The notes: generated by a model not told the origin, from the sequence alone. A stretch of 64,000 nt of DNA from Hymenopus coronatus (GCA_030762935.1 CM060890.1:68822765-68886764), one strand, 5' to 3'; shown: positions 1 through 12,114, counted from the first letter of the stretch. A program made the numbers and translations.

Positions 1-39
1 CAGTAAAACAAGAGAGATGAAATTAAAGAAAGCTTCAGA

Positions 40-610
40 AAGTTACGTATTTTAATCTTGAAATCAATAACAAAGAATATGTCGGAAACTGTGAACTGTA
101 TGTAAAGCATGTATTTGACATAAATTATGAGTTTTAACGAGATCTGCATTTTTTGTGCAGTAAGTTTTTGTCTATTACTTTCAGTTTACCAGTTATGTAA
201 AATAGGCTAAATTAATCCAGTAGAAAGAGGCTTTAACAGGCTATTGCCAGAACATTTGTATGTTATTTATGATGTAATTAACTTTATATAGATCTTTAAG
301 AGCCATTTTAAGAAAAACATAGATTTCAAAACCCGTTTCATGTAATGGATAGTTTTGGGTAGGGGGATTTTCTTGAAAATCTTTGTGTCGTATCCTTGAA
401 AGAGATGGACATACATAAGTGCCAAGTTTTGTATTTCAATGTGTTTTCGTTTTTGAGCTATGCAGTCTACAAACACTTACACACACATACACAAATTCCC
501 TTTTTCTAAGATCACTTTTTCTTGGACTCACAGGGCTTCAAACATATATTTAAGTGGAATCTAGGCATCGATTTTTGGGCGGAATACAATAAATACCTTT
601 TATAAGTGAT
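40..610 (+). mobile_element. HTR copy, old, 5' part missing or outside window
   Basis: Diverged copy of the HTR family in the hairpin-last orientation. It shows the family landmarks in order: the block ending taagtttttgtct, a run matching agccattttaag, the G-rich gtagggggattttcttg, a gtgtcgtatccttgaa block, a short (AC)n tract and the terminal atcgatttttgggcgga. The final palindrome is eroded. No coding capacity is seen. Boundaries are approximate. Confidence 0.6.
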
Positions 611-1235
611 ACATGCTAGAGTAAGTAAAATACAGACCTGTAATGCCCTTGTCCTTTTTGAAATGTTGTAACCTCTTAACATAGGACAAAGATAATTATA
701 AAGAAATGTTGAGTAAATCTTTATAAATCACTGTTATTTGCGGATTCTTTTAAAACGTATAACAAATAATATAGATTTTATACTGTTATTCTGTCTAATT
801 TAATAGCCAATTAAATACTTTTGTTGTGATTTTAGGTTCCCGGACTAACTTTTATCCTTAAATATACGAGAATTAATGAATACGTAATTGTAAACAATAG
901 AATGATGATAGTTGTAGATCAAATGTTTCCATAGGTAACGTTAAGACAGAAGAAAAAGAGATAAAAATAAATAAGATCTATGTTACACACATGACTTTTC
1001 CTCCTCAGTCTCTTTCTAACAATTTTTAAAAAAATAGTTTTTTTAATTCTAGAAAAAAGTTTGCAGAAATAATCTTAAAGCTATATTATAATTACCTGGG
1101 ATTAGGAGAATGCAGTAAGCTTTAAGGGTCAATTAAATCCCTCAAGAGCGACTCGTTGTGCAATGGTTTTGAAATTACGTTCTTTGTTGTTTTAATTGTT
1201 GTCTTTTTTTTTTACATGCTCGAGAGGGCAGGAAT

Positions 1236-1275
1236 AGAAAGCGATAGAGAGAGATAGATAGATAGAGAGAGAGAG
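1236..1275. repeat. GA/GATA microsatellite
   Basis: Simple-sequence tract of gaga and gata units directly upstream of the second HTR copy. Confidence 0.8.
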
Positions 1276-1299
1276 CAAGAGAAGTATAAGACTTTCCAT

Positions 1300-1945
1300 A
1301 TGAGATATGTAGGTGTTTTAAGATTCAAATAAAGGAATTATGTGTTTTACCGAGATCTGCTTTATGTGCTTTAAAATTCGTAATACACCCAACTGTATTT
1401 GTACCTTTACGAAGATGAATAAACCTAATAGTTTCCGCTCTATGTCTTTTGTGTAGTAAAATTGTTTCTATCTCTTAGGGCCTATCAGTTATACAAATTC
1501 ATTCAAAACGAAGAGTACCTACTATAACGCACTATTTCACAAAAATTAACATATCATTGGGTTTGTGGTGAAAATTACCTAATTATATAGGTAGTATCTT
1601 AATAAAACCATTTGAGCCTTCTTTCACACCTTTTTAAAAATGTTTTATCTAAACAGTAGTTTGGGTAGTTAAAAGCATTTTGTGTCGTATTTTTTTTGAG
1701 AATTTGAACTTAAGTACCAAGTTTTTATTTATCACAATATTGGTTTATTAGTTATACGATTTAAGCACACACATTTACACACATACCACATATAAACATC
1801 CGCTTTTTTTTCTAATTTTTTGGGGGCAGGGTCCATGGGGACAGCTAGAAATATATATTTATGATGAAATCACGACACCAAAGTTTTGGACTGGAATGTA
1901 ATACTTCCCCTACATACGTAGTAAAGAAAAACAAAACGCAACACA
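1300..1945 (+). mobile_element. HTR copy, heavily decayed
   Basis: Recognisable HTR landmarks in order (gagatctgctttatgtgc, tttctatctctta, gtgtcgtattttt, acttaagtaccaagt, an AC-rich stretch, ggaatgtaatact) with many indels. The terminal palindrome is reduced to ctacatacgtag. One of the oldest copies here. Confidence 0.5.
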
Positions 1946-3349
1946 AAAGTTCATGAGAGAAATCGAGGAAATACTGAGTACAGTAAACTACAAGCAGCCA
2001 CCTCGCAGATATTGCTTCCGAGGACTTCTTTATTAAAGAAGTACAGAAGTGATCGGGTCCAATAACAACTCACAGTTATCTTTTTGTGTTTGTTTTCGCT
2101 AACAAGTTAGTGTGCATTACAGAATGTGGTAAAGTTGCCATCCGGGCTTTTGTTGTTTTCCCCTACTGGTAACAATTCTGTTTGCCCAACCGTAGACCTA
2201 GAACTGCTACATACAGCTCTTGTCTAGCAGAAAACACACACAAAAATATTATAACCTAAATGCTGTTATAATAACAAACTACCGTTGTATAAGGGAAATA
2301 AAAGTTAAAGTTGTGTGTGACGTATTGCGGCTGGAGTACTAGAATCTGAATTAGATTGCTCTTATTTTAAGAATATTTTAGATTTCGTATATTTTAACGG
2401 TATAACACAAACACTAGCTTAAAGTGTGTAAATCAAAACCTGGTAAATTTCATGGTTAGGATAAAGATAATAATAAACATAAGTTTAATAATAATGAAGA
2501 CGATAATTATTATTATCAGTATTATGATAATAATATCCAATATTCATCGTGAACTTAAATATAGTTATATGTACCTGCTCTAGGTAGAGTTTAACCATAT
2601 AAAATATATAATTTAAAGGACGCTTGGTTTGTTTTTGTTGGGGAATGACAAGAAGACACTGACTGTGTATTTTATAGGCTCGTCAACGACTGCCTTTACT
2701 CCAAATCATGTAACATGACAGTTTTAAGGGTAATGAGGATGATTATTTATCTGGTTTACACTGATCCTTTTGGTCTCTGCATCCTTTGGGCATTCGCCTT
2801 TGAAGCATATGGACTCCATTTGCAGAGGTACATTCTGATTCTAGCTGATTTCGTACATTACTGATATACTATGTGCTTCAAAGGAAGCATAATACAGTAA
2901 TTAATAATACAGTAAATCCTAGAAGTTCCGCATATTTTCTAATATAGGAAAATGGAAATATTTTTCAAAAACAGCTTGGGCACGTCACAGTAGGTATGCT
3001 TTAAAACACACTTTTCGTATTCTGAATATCATTTTAGTGCAATCTTTGACGTCATTGGAAGTATTTTAAATGATAAGTTTCTTTAAAGGCCTGAGGAGAA
3101 TAGTCCAGGAAACTACAAAGAAATACTGGCAGAGTTTCACATTTTATTTAAACAATTGTCCATTAAATATGGAACTGATTTTATTATTAATATATTTTGC
3201 TTGGAATGCGGTTTACATTTGTTGCATTTGGAAGTTTCAAGCCTTGATTAAGAATTTCAAAACTAAATCTTGCGATCAAAGAAAAGCCTGATTGTCCCGA
3301 CTAGCAAAGTGTAATTTTCAAAATTATAATAATTTCGACTGGCAAAATA
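1946..3349. other. AT-rich intervening sequence, nothing recognised
   Basis: No repeat family or gene recognised. Positions 2455-2545 are an ATT/ATA-rich low-complexity patch. A 73-codon open frame at 3070-3291 has no recognisable domain and AT-driven composition, so I do not call it a gene. Confidence 0.5.
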
Positions 3350-3564
3350 CACAGTGTCCAAAAGTTAAGCACACTTCAATATTTTATTTCCAAACTATCA
3401 TAAGTGTAAAAAAGTTAAGCATAATATATATATTGCTACCAGGGCGTCACGCATGGTCTGGAATGCAATAGAGTGAGAAATAGCAGACAATTTTGGCCTC
3501 AGGACACCTTTTTATTCAAGTACAAAATCTGATGATCGTTTCCATAATGACAATAATGGTGCTG

Positions 3565-4546
3565 AGCGTTTAATTGGGTTGTGGTGACCCCTCCCGGCTA
3601 CATAGGCCTCGTAGCACCGTGGCATGCTCTTAATAAGCTGGTTCAAAAGCTCGGCAGACAGCAGTTCCTATTCCTCACGGAGAGCACGTCGGAGGTCTGG
3701 AAGTGTCGTGGGTGGGAGTTGGCGGGCTGCAACTCGTCTTTCTAATGCATCCCAGGCATGCTCTATAGGGTTCGTATCCGGGGACATCGCTGGCCAGACC
3801 ATGCGCTGGGTATCTAACCTCTCAAGATGGTCGTTCACCAGATGGGCTCTATGCGGATGTGCATTATTGTCCATTACGACGAACTGTAGACCAACTACAC
3901 CTCTGATGTGGTTCCAGTACCTCGTCTAGCTACCTCTGGGCATTCACAGTACCACCGTCGAAGATCTGCAGATCTCTACGTCCATTGGACATTATGCCTG
4001 CCCACATTAGTACGCCACCACCAAATGAGCGTGTTTCCATATGTTGGAGGGAGGGATTATTGTGCAACGAGAATCACCGTTCATACTGAATATGGATTCA
4101 TCATTAAACAGCACGTTTCTCCATTCATTCAAGGTCCAATGTTGACGTTGTTGACTCCATTGTAAACGGGACGTATGGGTATGCGATTGAGTGGGGCAGA
4201 CACTGATGGACGTAGAGGCCGACTACCCTGAGCCTCCGGTATACAGTTTGCCTCCAAACTCGCATGCATGAGGCGGCTGCAAGCTTGGAAGTCAGTTGTC
4301 TCGCGGACATACTCCAATGTCTCGAGCTGTTATGGTCAAATATCGGTCCTGTTGCCGCCTTGTGACCCATGGGGGACCATGTGCAGGGAATCGACGAACA
4401 TTTCCTATTTTTTGGAACCGTCGCCAAAGCTTGGAAATGACACTTTGTGGTACATTCAGGGTCCGAGAGACCGTGGTTTGACCTGCCTCTAGGCGTCCAA
4501 TGATTCTACCCTTCAAAACGGAGTCCAGTTGACGTGTTTGTGGCAT
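3565..4546 (-). pseudogene. Tc1-family transposase, decayed
   Basis: DDE transposase of the Tc1 family, which would cut and paste the surrounding element by binding its inverted repeats. Reading the minus strand from the ATG at 4546, the N-terminus is a paired-like helix-turn-helix (RIIGRLEAGQTTVSRTLNV, then SVISKLWRRFQ). A frame change follows near 4300, then LTSKLAAAS and RQTVYRRL, the second DNA-binding helix region. The centre holds stops (4085-4125) where the first catalytic Asp motif should be. The C-terminal part is clear: DNNAHPHRAHLVND, then WPAMSPDTNPIEHAWDALE. The spacing from the second N of DNN to the final E is 34 residues, which suggests that the second catalytic Asp has become Asn. 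Stops and frameshifts make it non-functional. Family assignment is secure; activity is excluded. Confidence 0.9.
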
Positions 4547-4657
4547 GTTGGTGCTGTCTTGTAAACACTCTGCGGAGCAACTACTCTCTGTTCGCAATGG
4601 GAGAGCAATAACGAATGAGCAACGCACTGGTTCTGATACTCTTGTTATTGTATTCCT

Positions 4658-4911
4658 TGGGGCCGCGCCGTGGCCGAGTGGTTAGACCACTAGCCTCTCA
4701 CCTAGACGGCCGGGGTTCGATCCCAAGCGACCGCATGTGAGATTTGTGGTGGACAAAGCGGCGCTGGGGCGGGTTTTCTCCGGGTATTCCGGTTTCCCCC
4801 GGCATCGCATTCCACCGGTGCTCCATCATCATTCATGTATCATCAGTGTCACCGCCTGCGATGCCATTAGTAGTTAAAGCGGGCGTTAAACACTACCAAA
4901 AAAAAAAAAAA
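4658..4911 (+). mobile_element. SINE1 (tRNA-derived) inserted in the Tc1 element
   Basis: The head resembles a Leu/Ser-type tRNA with an A box (tggccgagtggt, 4671-4682) and a B box (ggttcgatccc, 4714-4724), the internal RNA polymerase III promoter. A GC-rich unrelated body follows and ends in an A run. The insertion is flanked by an exact 11-bp target duplication, attgtattcct, at 4647-4657 and 4912-4922, diagnostic of LINE-mediated retroposition. It therefore postdates the Tc1 copy. Related copies lie at 63232-63460 (+), 11577-11775 (-) and 39995-40174 (+). Confidence 0.93.
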
Positions 4912-5082
4912 ATTGTATTCCTCTCTGGTTTTGTTGACCTTAGAAGCGTGAACCCGTTTACCTATCGGAGACCACCAGTAACGGGAGGCACACAATGTGA
5001 TAACGTTTAATGGCTCTCGCTCACCGTTTTCGCTTTTGGGTCTCTGTTTTCGAATTATGCTTAACTTTTGGACACTAGTGTA

Positions 5083-6329
5083 TATTAAACTCCACAATTT
5101 TGTCGAAGCTGAAAGAAAGCCCTCTTATGCCTCTCCTTGGTAACGAAACCTGTCGCTCGGCGAATTTCCAGCTATAATGACTTAAGTTTCTCTCACGGCG
5201 GCCGCCGAAAAGCGGGAGAGATGCGTAGTTCGAAAGTTTACCACCAGACGTCGCATCTGTCACTAAGAAGATGTTAGGAGGGTATATCAATCCCATAAAT
5301 GCGTGGCGTCAGTAGAGATAACCAACCATATCTGACGCACAACTTTCGGAAGGGGTTAGACAAGTCGTTCTCAAGTAATGGAAGGAATATTTATAGTCGA
5401 TATGCCAACCGAACTGAAATAAGGCTGACAATATCTGCAAGTAAACTGCAACAATAACATCAGGAAATTCAACTATGTATTTAGTTATCATAGTAATGCA
5501 TAAAACAATTAAGCTTGTGCAATCATTCGTCATACACAACCATAACAACTTACTGATAATATACAAGAATGTTTTGTTTCAACGAAAAAGTGTCTTAAAA
5601 TTTATTGTTTGTGTCCGTGCGTATTTTGCAAAAGAATTCTCAAGCTGCTCTAACAAAACATGCGACGAAATATAGTAGTTTCGTATGTGTATTATGTTTT
5701 ATCTTCTCTACCACGTGTATAATTCTATTTCACCTAAAATTTTATTGTTGAGTTTTTTACATGTTTCGAGACCCGGTGAACAAAATTAAGTATTTTTTTA
5801 AAAAAAAATCTCAGTGTATGTGTGTGAACAGCATAACTAAAATACAGAATGTCGTTTAAATACGAAATCTGTGTTTAAAGTTCTAAGTATGTGTGAAGAA
5901 TGTTTTGAATAAAATCTGCTTATACCAATCTATTTTGATTTCTAAAAATGTTGTTATAAAATGTTGTTGAAATGTCATAGTTTAATATTTATCAGAAACA
6001 ATATATGTATTTTATATTTTACGGGAATAGCCTCTGAAGTCTTCTAAACTACTTTTAAATAATTAACTAAGCCACAATAAATGAACAAAATTGTACTACA
6101 TAAAATACAATTGCACACAGAATGCTGTATATTTCTTGAAGTACACATCTATTACAAATAAAATGTGGTGTTATTTATTTCCTAGATACATTTTCCTGTA
6201 ACGGGTGTGAAAATCAGGTACTCTTATTGTTTCCCTCACTAAAAATCTCAATTGCTTTATTTTTCTTTCTCTACGTTTCGGATTTGAAAACATTTGACTA
6301 CGGCTTTAAGTGACTGTTTTTTTTTTTTT
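5083..6329. other. Intervening sequence, nothing recognised
   Basis: 5090-5360 is more GC-rich than its surroundings (cggcggccgccg near 5200) but shows no match to any repeat in the window and no convincing reading frame. The remainder is AT-rich single-copy-looking DNA. A T run at 6318-6334 precedes the next HTR copy. Confidence 0.5.
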
Positions 6330-7150
6330 TTTTTACTTTCTCTATAGTGTATTGAAAAAAAAGCGATACCGAAATTTCACCGGAAATATATGTTTTAGGA
6401 TCCCCAGTATCCAAGAAAAAGCATTTTCAGAAAAATGTCCGTGTGTGTGTTTGTCCATGTATCTGTCAACACGATAATTCAAAAACGAAAACTCGGTAAA
6501 ATACCAAACTTGGTATTTAAGTTTAATACCTTCCAGGGATGTGATACAAATATTTTCATAAAAATACCCCCACCCCAACTACCCTTTATATGCATCTTTT
6601 TTTGAAAACGTTGATTTTCTCAAAAATGGCTGTAACGTTTTTGATTAAAATCTCTTATATTTAAGATATTACATACCAAATAAAATGTTTATCTTGAACT
6701 TTTTAGGAATAGCCTGTGAAGACTACTTTATTCTGGATAAATTTTACGGAATTTTGTATAACTGCTAAACCGTAAGAGATGGACAAAAACTTACCACACA
6801 AAAAATGTAGAGCAGGTTAAAACACACAATTTTGTTATAATATTTGTTTCGTGGAGTTGATCGTTTATGAGGGATTCCTTGTGTTTGGTTTCAGCTTTAA
6901 AAACTTTGTTACAGTAATATGTCAACTCCTGTCCATACAAACAAAGGAATTTGAGTCTCATAGCATCGAGCTTTTGACAATCACTTTTACCTATGGTACT
7001 CCCTTATTTCGCTTCTGCTCACAAGGAAACAAGTAATAAGACTATTTCTGCTAATTTTTTCTCGATATATTAGGTAAATAGAGGCATAAACTTTTTAACA
7101 ATAATTTGTTGCAGAGATGCAGAGAAAGTCATGTGAATGGAACACATCAA
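6330..7150 (-). mobile_element. HTR copy, near full length, palindrome deleted
   Basis: Reverse-oriented HTR. It starts ttttactttctctatag and ends gtgaatggaacacatca. The usual terminal palindrome is cut short, since ctctatag runs directly into tgtattgaaaa. The (GT)n tract, ccaaacttggtatttaag, the C-rich acccccaccccaact and the distal gcagagatgcagagaaagtc are all present. Confidence 0.85.
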
Positions 7151-7194
7151 ATTTTTTTCTTCTTGCACTTACAAGAGAATATATTAGTACATTT

Positions 7195-7285
7195 ATCTGT
7201 AATGACAAGAATAAGGAAAAAGAATAAACTTCGCGGAAGAGTGAGAAGAAAAAAGATGTGAATTGAACACAGATTTTAAAGAATA
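7195..7285 (-). mobile_element. HTR 5'-end fragment
   Basis: Short reverse-oriented piece matching the TCTG end of the family (aataaacttcgcgg, then gagaagaaaaaagatgtgaattgaacacagatttt). It directly follows the preceding copy. Confidence 0.4.
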
Positions 7286-7689
7286 GTTTAGTAGTACTCC
7301 GTTATGAAGCAAAATATGTGGGATGAGGAAATTGTGTTTGGTTACGAGCATTATTCGCAACTGACTAGCATTGTACCAATTAATTAGAAGTTCTCCAGGG
7401 ACAACAGCTGTGTTTACAGGGAATAGAAGGTTGAAAATATAGTAATCACACAAAGCTATTGGCAAATATAATGTAGGAGATAAGCCTATTGATTGATACA
7501 GTGCTGGCTTCCAATGTGCTGGGAAAAAGCTCATGTGTTACACTGATATGACATTCTCTAACTATTATGCAAAAACCTATACCTACAATTGCATAACCTT
7601 CCAATTATATTATGCAAATCGAGATCAACTGTAGCAGAAATTATTTTATTTTACATTTCCTTGAAAGGACGAGAGAAATATGGAAATGC

Positions 7690-7815
7690 AGTAAGCTAAG
7701 TGTTAGTCAAATCTTTTAAAATCCAACCGAAATTGTAATCATATTGAGGACAGATTCTCTTTGCATGGTCAGGAGTAGAAAGATCACAAGAAAAACTTCC
7801 CTGTAGAGAAACTTC
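7690..7815 (+). mobile_element. HTR internal fragment
   Basis: Matches the internal HTR segment containing gtcaaatcttttaaaa and ctctttgcatggtcagga. The rest of the element is absent. Confidence 0.4.
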
Positions 7816-8198
7816 AAACATTGAATAGTTAAAACCATTCAACGAAAAATGACAGTTTAATGTTGCATTCAACTTCACGCGTATTAGAGCAACGCAATAA
7901 TTTGTCTTGTGAGAATTCTATTATTGAGGTTGTCAGCTGTAGGTTGATATCTTTATCAGTTTATTTATTCTTCTTGAATAAGTCTTGATAGAGATTCGTG
8001 CTCAAATGGTTTTCAGTTGATGATTATCTTAATTGCAAACGATGTGATCAATTTATTACTTTGTTTTCTATTTATACTCCTCATATGAAGAATACGCCCA
8101 CGTCACTGTCTATGGTTGAGGAGCAGACGGACTCTGGATCAGAGCGTATCCTGGATGAGTGTTCAGCCCCATGCCGGTATAAGAATGAGGAAGAATAT
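7816..8198. other. Intervening sequence, nothing recognised
   Basis: No family recognised and no supported gene. It ends with atat immediately before the LTR-like repeat. Confidence 0.4.
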
Positions 8199-8580
8199 TG
8201 TAACAAAAGTCTTTATTGGCTCAAAAATTGTTTACTGCTGCAAATGTATCATTAGATGTTTCGACTCGTGGACAGCCGCTCACCACTGCGAGCTAACACT
8301 CCAGTCACTCAGTGTAATTCACAACTACCCACAACTCCTCCGCACTGCATTTCTTCCTCCTTTTACAGCTAGAAATTGACGCCACAGAGCTTTTTGGAAG
8401 CTCCTAGAAGTCAATTATTCGAGAAAGTTGAAAGTCGTGTTCCAGAAGGTTCCGATTACAACCGCCGCGCACTTTCTAGTCTTGTTTAGGCAAGGATTTG
8501 TTTCCCAAGGTCTTCGACTGCGACATGCCACGTTCTAGCTCCACTACTAAGAGCGAACACAAAAGTGGTCACAAACACGG
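8199..8580 (+). repeat. Diverged LTR-like repeat (relative of 20779-21120)
   Basis: Begins TGTAACAAAAGTCTTTATTG after an atat flank, as the 20.8-kb copy does after its atat target. It shares ttcttcctccttttacagct, a gacgccaca block and gaaggttccgattacaac with that copy. The right end has decayed and its boundary is uncertain. No coding or primer-binding sequence is seen beside it, so it is most simply an old solo LTR. Confidence 0.55.
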
Positions 8581-8609
8581 ACGCATTTCACACCATGATG
8601 TAAAACGAG

Positions 8610-8710
8610 GGGAAGTGGATGAAACAAAAGGTGATTATGAATCTGTGGCAGAATGAATGGTGGGGGAAACCGCAGAAAACGGAGAAAACCTGCCCAGGCG
8701 TGCAAATACT
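8610..8710 (-). mobile_element. Possible SINE1 body fragment
   Basis: The run ggtgggggaaaccgcagaaa followed by gagaaaacctgccc resembles the reverse complement of the SINE1 body (tttctccgggtattccggtt). The tRNA-like head is not visible. Low confidence. Confidence 0.3.
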
Positions 8711-9297
8711 AGATGTGTTCCCAAACCTCTGCTTAATTTGTTAAATCGGTTCCGAATAAAATCCGTCTTCTAGTTTAAAAACATATTTCTTTAAATATTC
8801 TTCTATTTACAGAGTTCAGCATATATTTTCCTTTCTTTAACTTTTGTTATATGTTATTATCGTTGGAGAACAAAGATGAGTATTCTGGCTTGTATTCATT
8901 TTGAGTTTATATTCATTCGTGCATTTCATAATCACTTCATAGACATTTCATTTCAGTTGGCTGTATTTGTGTTTTGGTCGTTTTCTTCTCTTCTTGAAGT
9001 TCAGCTATTTGCTGCATTAAAACCTTTATATTGAGAGTGGCTTATAAAAATGTATGAGTTTCTTGTCCTCATTTCCCTTTCAATACGCTTTTAATGACTT
9101 TATTCTCAGCCTGGCAGCAGCATTTTGTCTGCATGTTCATCTCTTTTGTAGGATACTTCTCGGCTTAAGAAAGCGAACCATGGAAACTGTTCTGAACTTT
9201 TTTTTCCTAAAAATATGTTTGTTGGCGCAGCGTTTTTTTTCAACCAACAGCTAACATACATTGTTCAAAATCTGCAAACAAACTCTGTACAATTATA
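8711..9297. other. AT-rich intervening sequence, nothing recognised
   Basis: No repeat family, RNA gene or convincing coding region seen. Confidence 0.4.
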
Positions 9298-10118
9298 TGC
9301 TTTCTCTACATAATGCATGTTACATAGGTAGACAAGGTATTGCACTCCACAAAAAAAGTTCGATGCCGAAATTTAACCGGAAATGCACATTTTAGGGCCC
9401 CTAGTGTCAAAAATATTTTTATAAAAAATCCGTCTGTGTCCGTATATCTGTGTGTTCTTGTGAGTGTAAACACGATAACTCAAAAACGAAAAGTCGGTAA
9501 AATATGAAACTCGATATTTAAGTTGAGTATCTTCCATAGATGCGACACAAAGACTTTGACAAAAAATCCCCCACATTAAAACCACCCTTTGTATGAAAAA
9601 TATTACAAAAACTTTCATTTTATAAAAATTGGCTTCATAAATTTTAATTAAAATCGTATATACTGTATAGTAAAGACATTTACATGAGAAATAAAATGTA
9701 TATCTTGAATTTTCTTAACATAACCTCTGAAAATCTCTTTAATTGCTATGACTCTTCCTGAATTTTGCAAAACTGTAAACCGTAAGAGATACACAAAAGC
9801 GTAACACATATAAAATATAAATCTCGTTAAAACGCACAATTTATATTATATACTTTTTTCATGGAATTGACCATTTCCGAGATATTATTTGTAATGATTT
9901 CAGTTTTAAAATGCTTAAATTTATAAACTTCTGATCAACAAAGAAAGGGATTTAAACCACATAGCATCCAGCTTTAAAACGATTTGACTGTCGCTTTAGC
10001 CTAGTATATTTCATTATTTCTTCTCTTCTTACAAGGAAGCAAGTAATAAAGAAAAAAGTTCTGCTGATATGTTTCTCAATTAGTATGAAGTAGAAAGAAT
10101 AAGCTTTTATACAATAAT
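9298..10118 (-). mobile_element. HTR copy, near full length
   Basis: Reverse orientation. It begins tgctttctctacataatgca with a weakened palindrome, carries a short GT-rich tract near 9435, the aacacgataactcaaaaacg block and the distal agcaagtaata segment. The extreme TCTG end is missing where a second fragment begins. Confidence 0.82.
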
Positions 10119-10124
10119 TTAAGA

Positions 10125-10310
10125 CATCACTTTTTTGGATGGATTGATCATTTTTGAGATATTTCTTGTTATTGGCATAGGTTTTAAAATACTTAAAACA
10201 TATGGATATTTGTCAACTCCATGCAATACAAAGAAACAGACTTCAACAATATAGCAACCGGCTTTTAAGAGATTTAAGCACCCCTTTAGTCTAGTGTATT
10301 CCATGTATTT
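10125..10310 (-). mobile_element. HTR partial copy
   Basis: Repeats the distal third of the preceding HTR (gattgatcatttttgagata, tttgtcaactccatgcaata, tagtctagtgtattcc). It is a second truncated copy in the same orientation placed directly after the first. Confidence 0.65.
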
Positions 10311-10429
10311 TCTACCACAGTACAACCGGATTTATATACTTAACGTTCCAGCGGGCTGGCGCCTTTGATGCACCAAGTTGTATACTGCACTGCACTGCAC
10401 TGAAGTGTCGCTGTTGATGAGTATTGCTA

Positions 10430-10740
10430 CGTTCGGTCGGACTTGTGTCGCATGCAACATTGCAGATTCTAGTTCAGTTTTAGATTTAAACTCTGCAATT
10501 GGTCGATTGACCAACATGGCCGATTTTCAGAAACTCAATGTTTACCCTTTATTTCGATCCAGTTCATTTACGCACACACACCTAACCTAACCTAACGTAA
10601 CTTAACCTCGACAAAATCTCGAAACGTGTCGTTCACCTGTCCCGTAGCCATATTGTCTCTGTAACCAATAGGAGAGGCTCAGTCTAAAACTGAACTAGAA
10701 TCTGCAATCTCGTGCGCCGTATGGGCTGTTAAGGGAAACC
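10430..10740. mobile_element. Inverted-repeat element (MITE-like)
   Basis: A perfect 23-bp inverted repeat lies at 10461-10483 (starts tgcagattctagttcag) and 10683-10707 (ends gaactagaatctgca), about 200 bp apart. Weaker inverted similarity extends inward, with ctctgcaattgg facing the complement of ccaataggagag and caacatggcc facing gccatattgt. Outer flanks are also partly similar, giving arms of about 80-100 bp. No transposase lies between them. Most consistent with a small non-autonomous DNA transposon. I could not fix a target duplication. Confidence 0.6.
10579..10610. repeat. Short telomere-like CCTAA tract
   Basis: Contains cctaacctaacctaac followed by degenerate units. CCTAA/TTAGG is the ancestral arthropod telomere unit. 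With only about three exact units this may also be an ordinary microsatellite inside the inverted-repeat element. Confidence 0.5.
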
Positions 10741-11576
10741 TTGCTTCAACCCCGCTGTCGATTATACCTGCTAGGCTAAGCTCCTATACAATCCTTCTAA
10801 GAGTTCCTTGAACGTCAAAATTTCAATCCAAAAATAAATATTTTGTACAGAAATCCAACAGAGGCATGTACATAGTCTAGTCTATTACTTAATCAATTCT
10901 ACTTTCGCAATCATCGGAGTTTCACATCAGTGCTCACACTAGATGAGTCGTTATTTGGCAGCACATGGGGTCTTCTAGAAGCAGGTAGTATTTAGAAAAT
11001 TTCCTGTAGTAAATTATCGACTGTTTAACATCAGCACTGTCAGCCTATAAACCGTGAGTCCAGGCCAGAACTATAATTATTATACAGTACCAGATGGAGG
11101 AAGAGACAAGTAACGAACTCGTCATGACATCATCAATTTTCACTTAGTTTAGAGAAGTTTAGTTATGGGGCAAATCAAGGAGCACATTAATTACAATGAG
11201 ACAGCTTTCTTCATTTTGCCATTTCATAAAGAGCTTTCGACTCACGTTAACTGGACCATTTTGGGAATATTTTAGAGTAAGTTGAAATTATTTTAGTGAC
11301 GGGTCCAAGCTAAGGCTGAGCAAACTGTGTTGGTTGAAGTGTGTCAACTGAGGTGAGCTTTGGACTCAAAGATCCAATGGGGCAGCCTAAGCCTATCTGT
11401 AAATCAGGGCTTGAAATAGTCACAAAGGATTTTCTTAATTGTATATTGTTCATTTAATATTAATGAATTGGATTCTGTATTACCATTCATGCTAAATTCT
11501 TTAATTTCATTCTTTTTATTATTGTAAATTTGATGTTCAAATGCCTCGATTAAGTCCTTTTTTATAGTGTTCAATG
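10741..11576. other. Intervening sequence, nothing recognised
   Basis: Moderately AT-rich, with no match to the repeat families in this window and no supported reading frame. Confidence 0.4.
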
Positions 11577-11775
11577 TTCGTTTTTACTGCAAATGGATTT
11601 GCAAGCGATGACGCTGATGATACATGGAATGAAGATGGAGAACCGGTGGAATGCGATGGCGGAGGAAACCGGAGAACCCGAGAAAACCCGCCCTTGCGTC
11701 GCTTTGTCCACCACAAATTCCAAATGCGTTAGGTGAGCGGCGAGTTTTCTAACCACTAAGCCATGTCACGTCCTT
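11577..11775 (-). mobile_element. SINE1 copy, B box lost
   Basis: Reverse-oriented. The body (gatggcggaggaaaccggag, then cgctttgtccaccacaaatt) mirrors the copy in the Tc1 element. The head keeps the A box on the minus strand (tggcttagtggtta). The interval that should hold the B box is deleted, so this copy could not be transcribed by RNA polymerase III in the normal way. Confidence 0.8.
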
Positions 11776-12114
11776 TTAGATGGTTCTCAAACACTTTTTA
11801 ATTGTTTAGGTTTTGTATTAATTCCTTGTAATTAAATAATAATACGAAACCATTATTACTTACAAAATTATGACAAGGTATTATTAATTGTAATATGTGT
11901 GCATTTTTAATGTATGAAGGAAGAAGATGATTGTATTTCTTCATGAGATTCTCAAAGGTTTCCTCAACGATCCTGAATTAGTTCCGACACGCTTGCAAAT
12001 ATTAGATATCTCTTCTTTGGAGTGAAGATTTTGTGGAATATAAAAATATTTAGCCTTCTTCTGTCTGAACCCTTGGAAATAGTAAAACAAAAGAAAAAAG
12101 GAATAAGGGTGGAG
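11776..12114. other. AT-rich intervening sequence
   Basis: Nothing recognised. Confidence 0.4.

Larger units (their letters stand above)
3350..5080 (-). mobile_element. Tc1-type DNA transposon, inactive, with nested SINE
   Basis: Terminal inverted repeats are visible: the left end begins cacagtgtccaaaagttaag and the right end, read on the minus strand, begins cactagtgtccaaaagttaa. Each end abuts a TA dinucleotide (3348-3349 and 5081-5082), the expected Tc1/mariner target duplication. Removing the SINE and its duplicated target leaves about 1.47 kb, normal for Tc1. The transposase lies on the minus strand and is broken. Confidence 0.92.
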
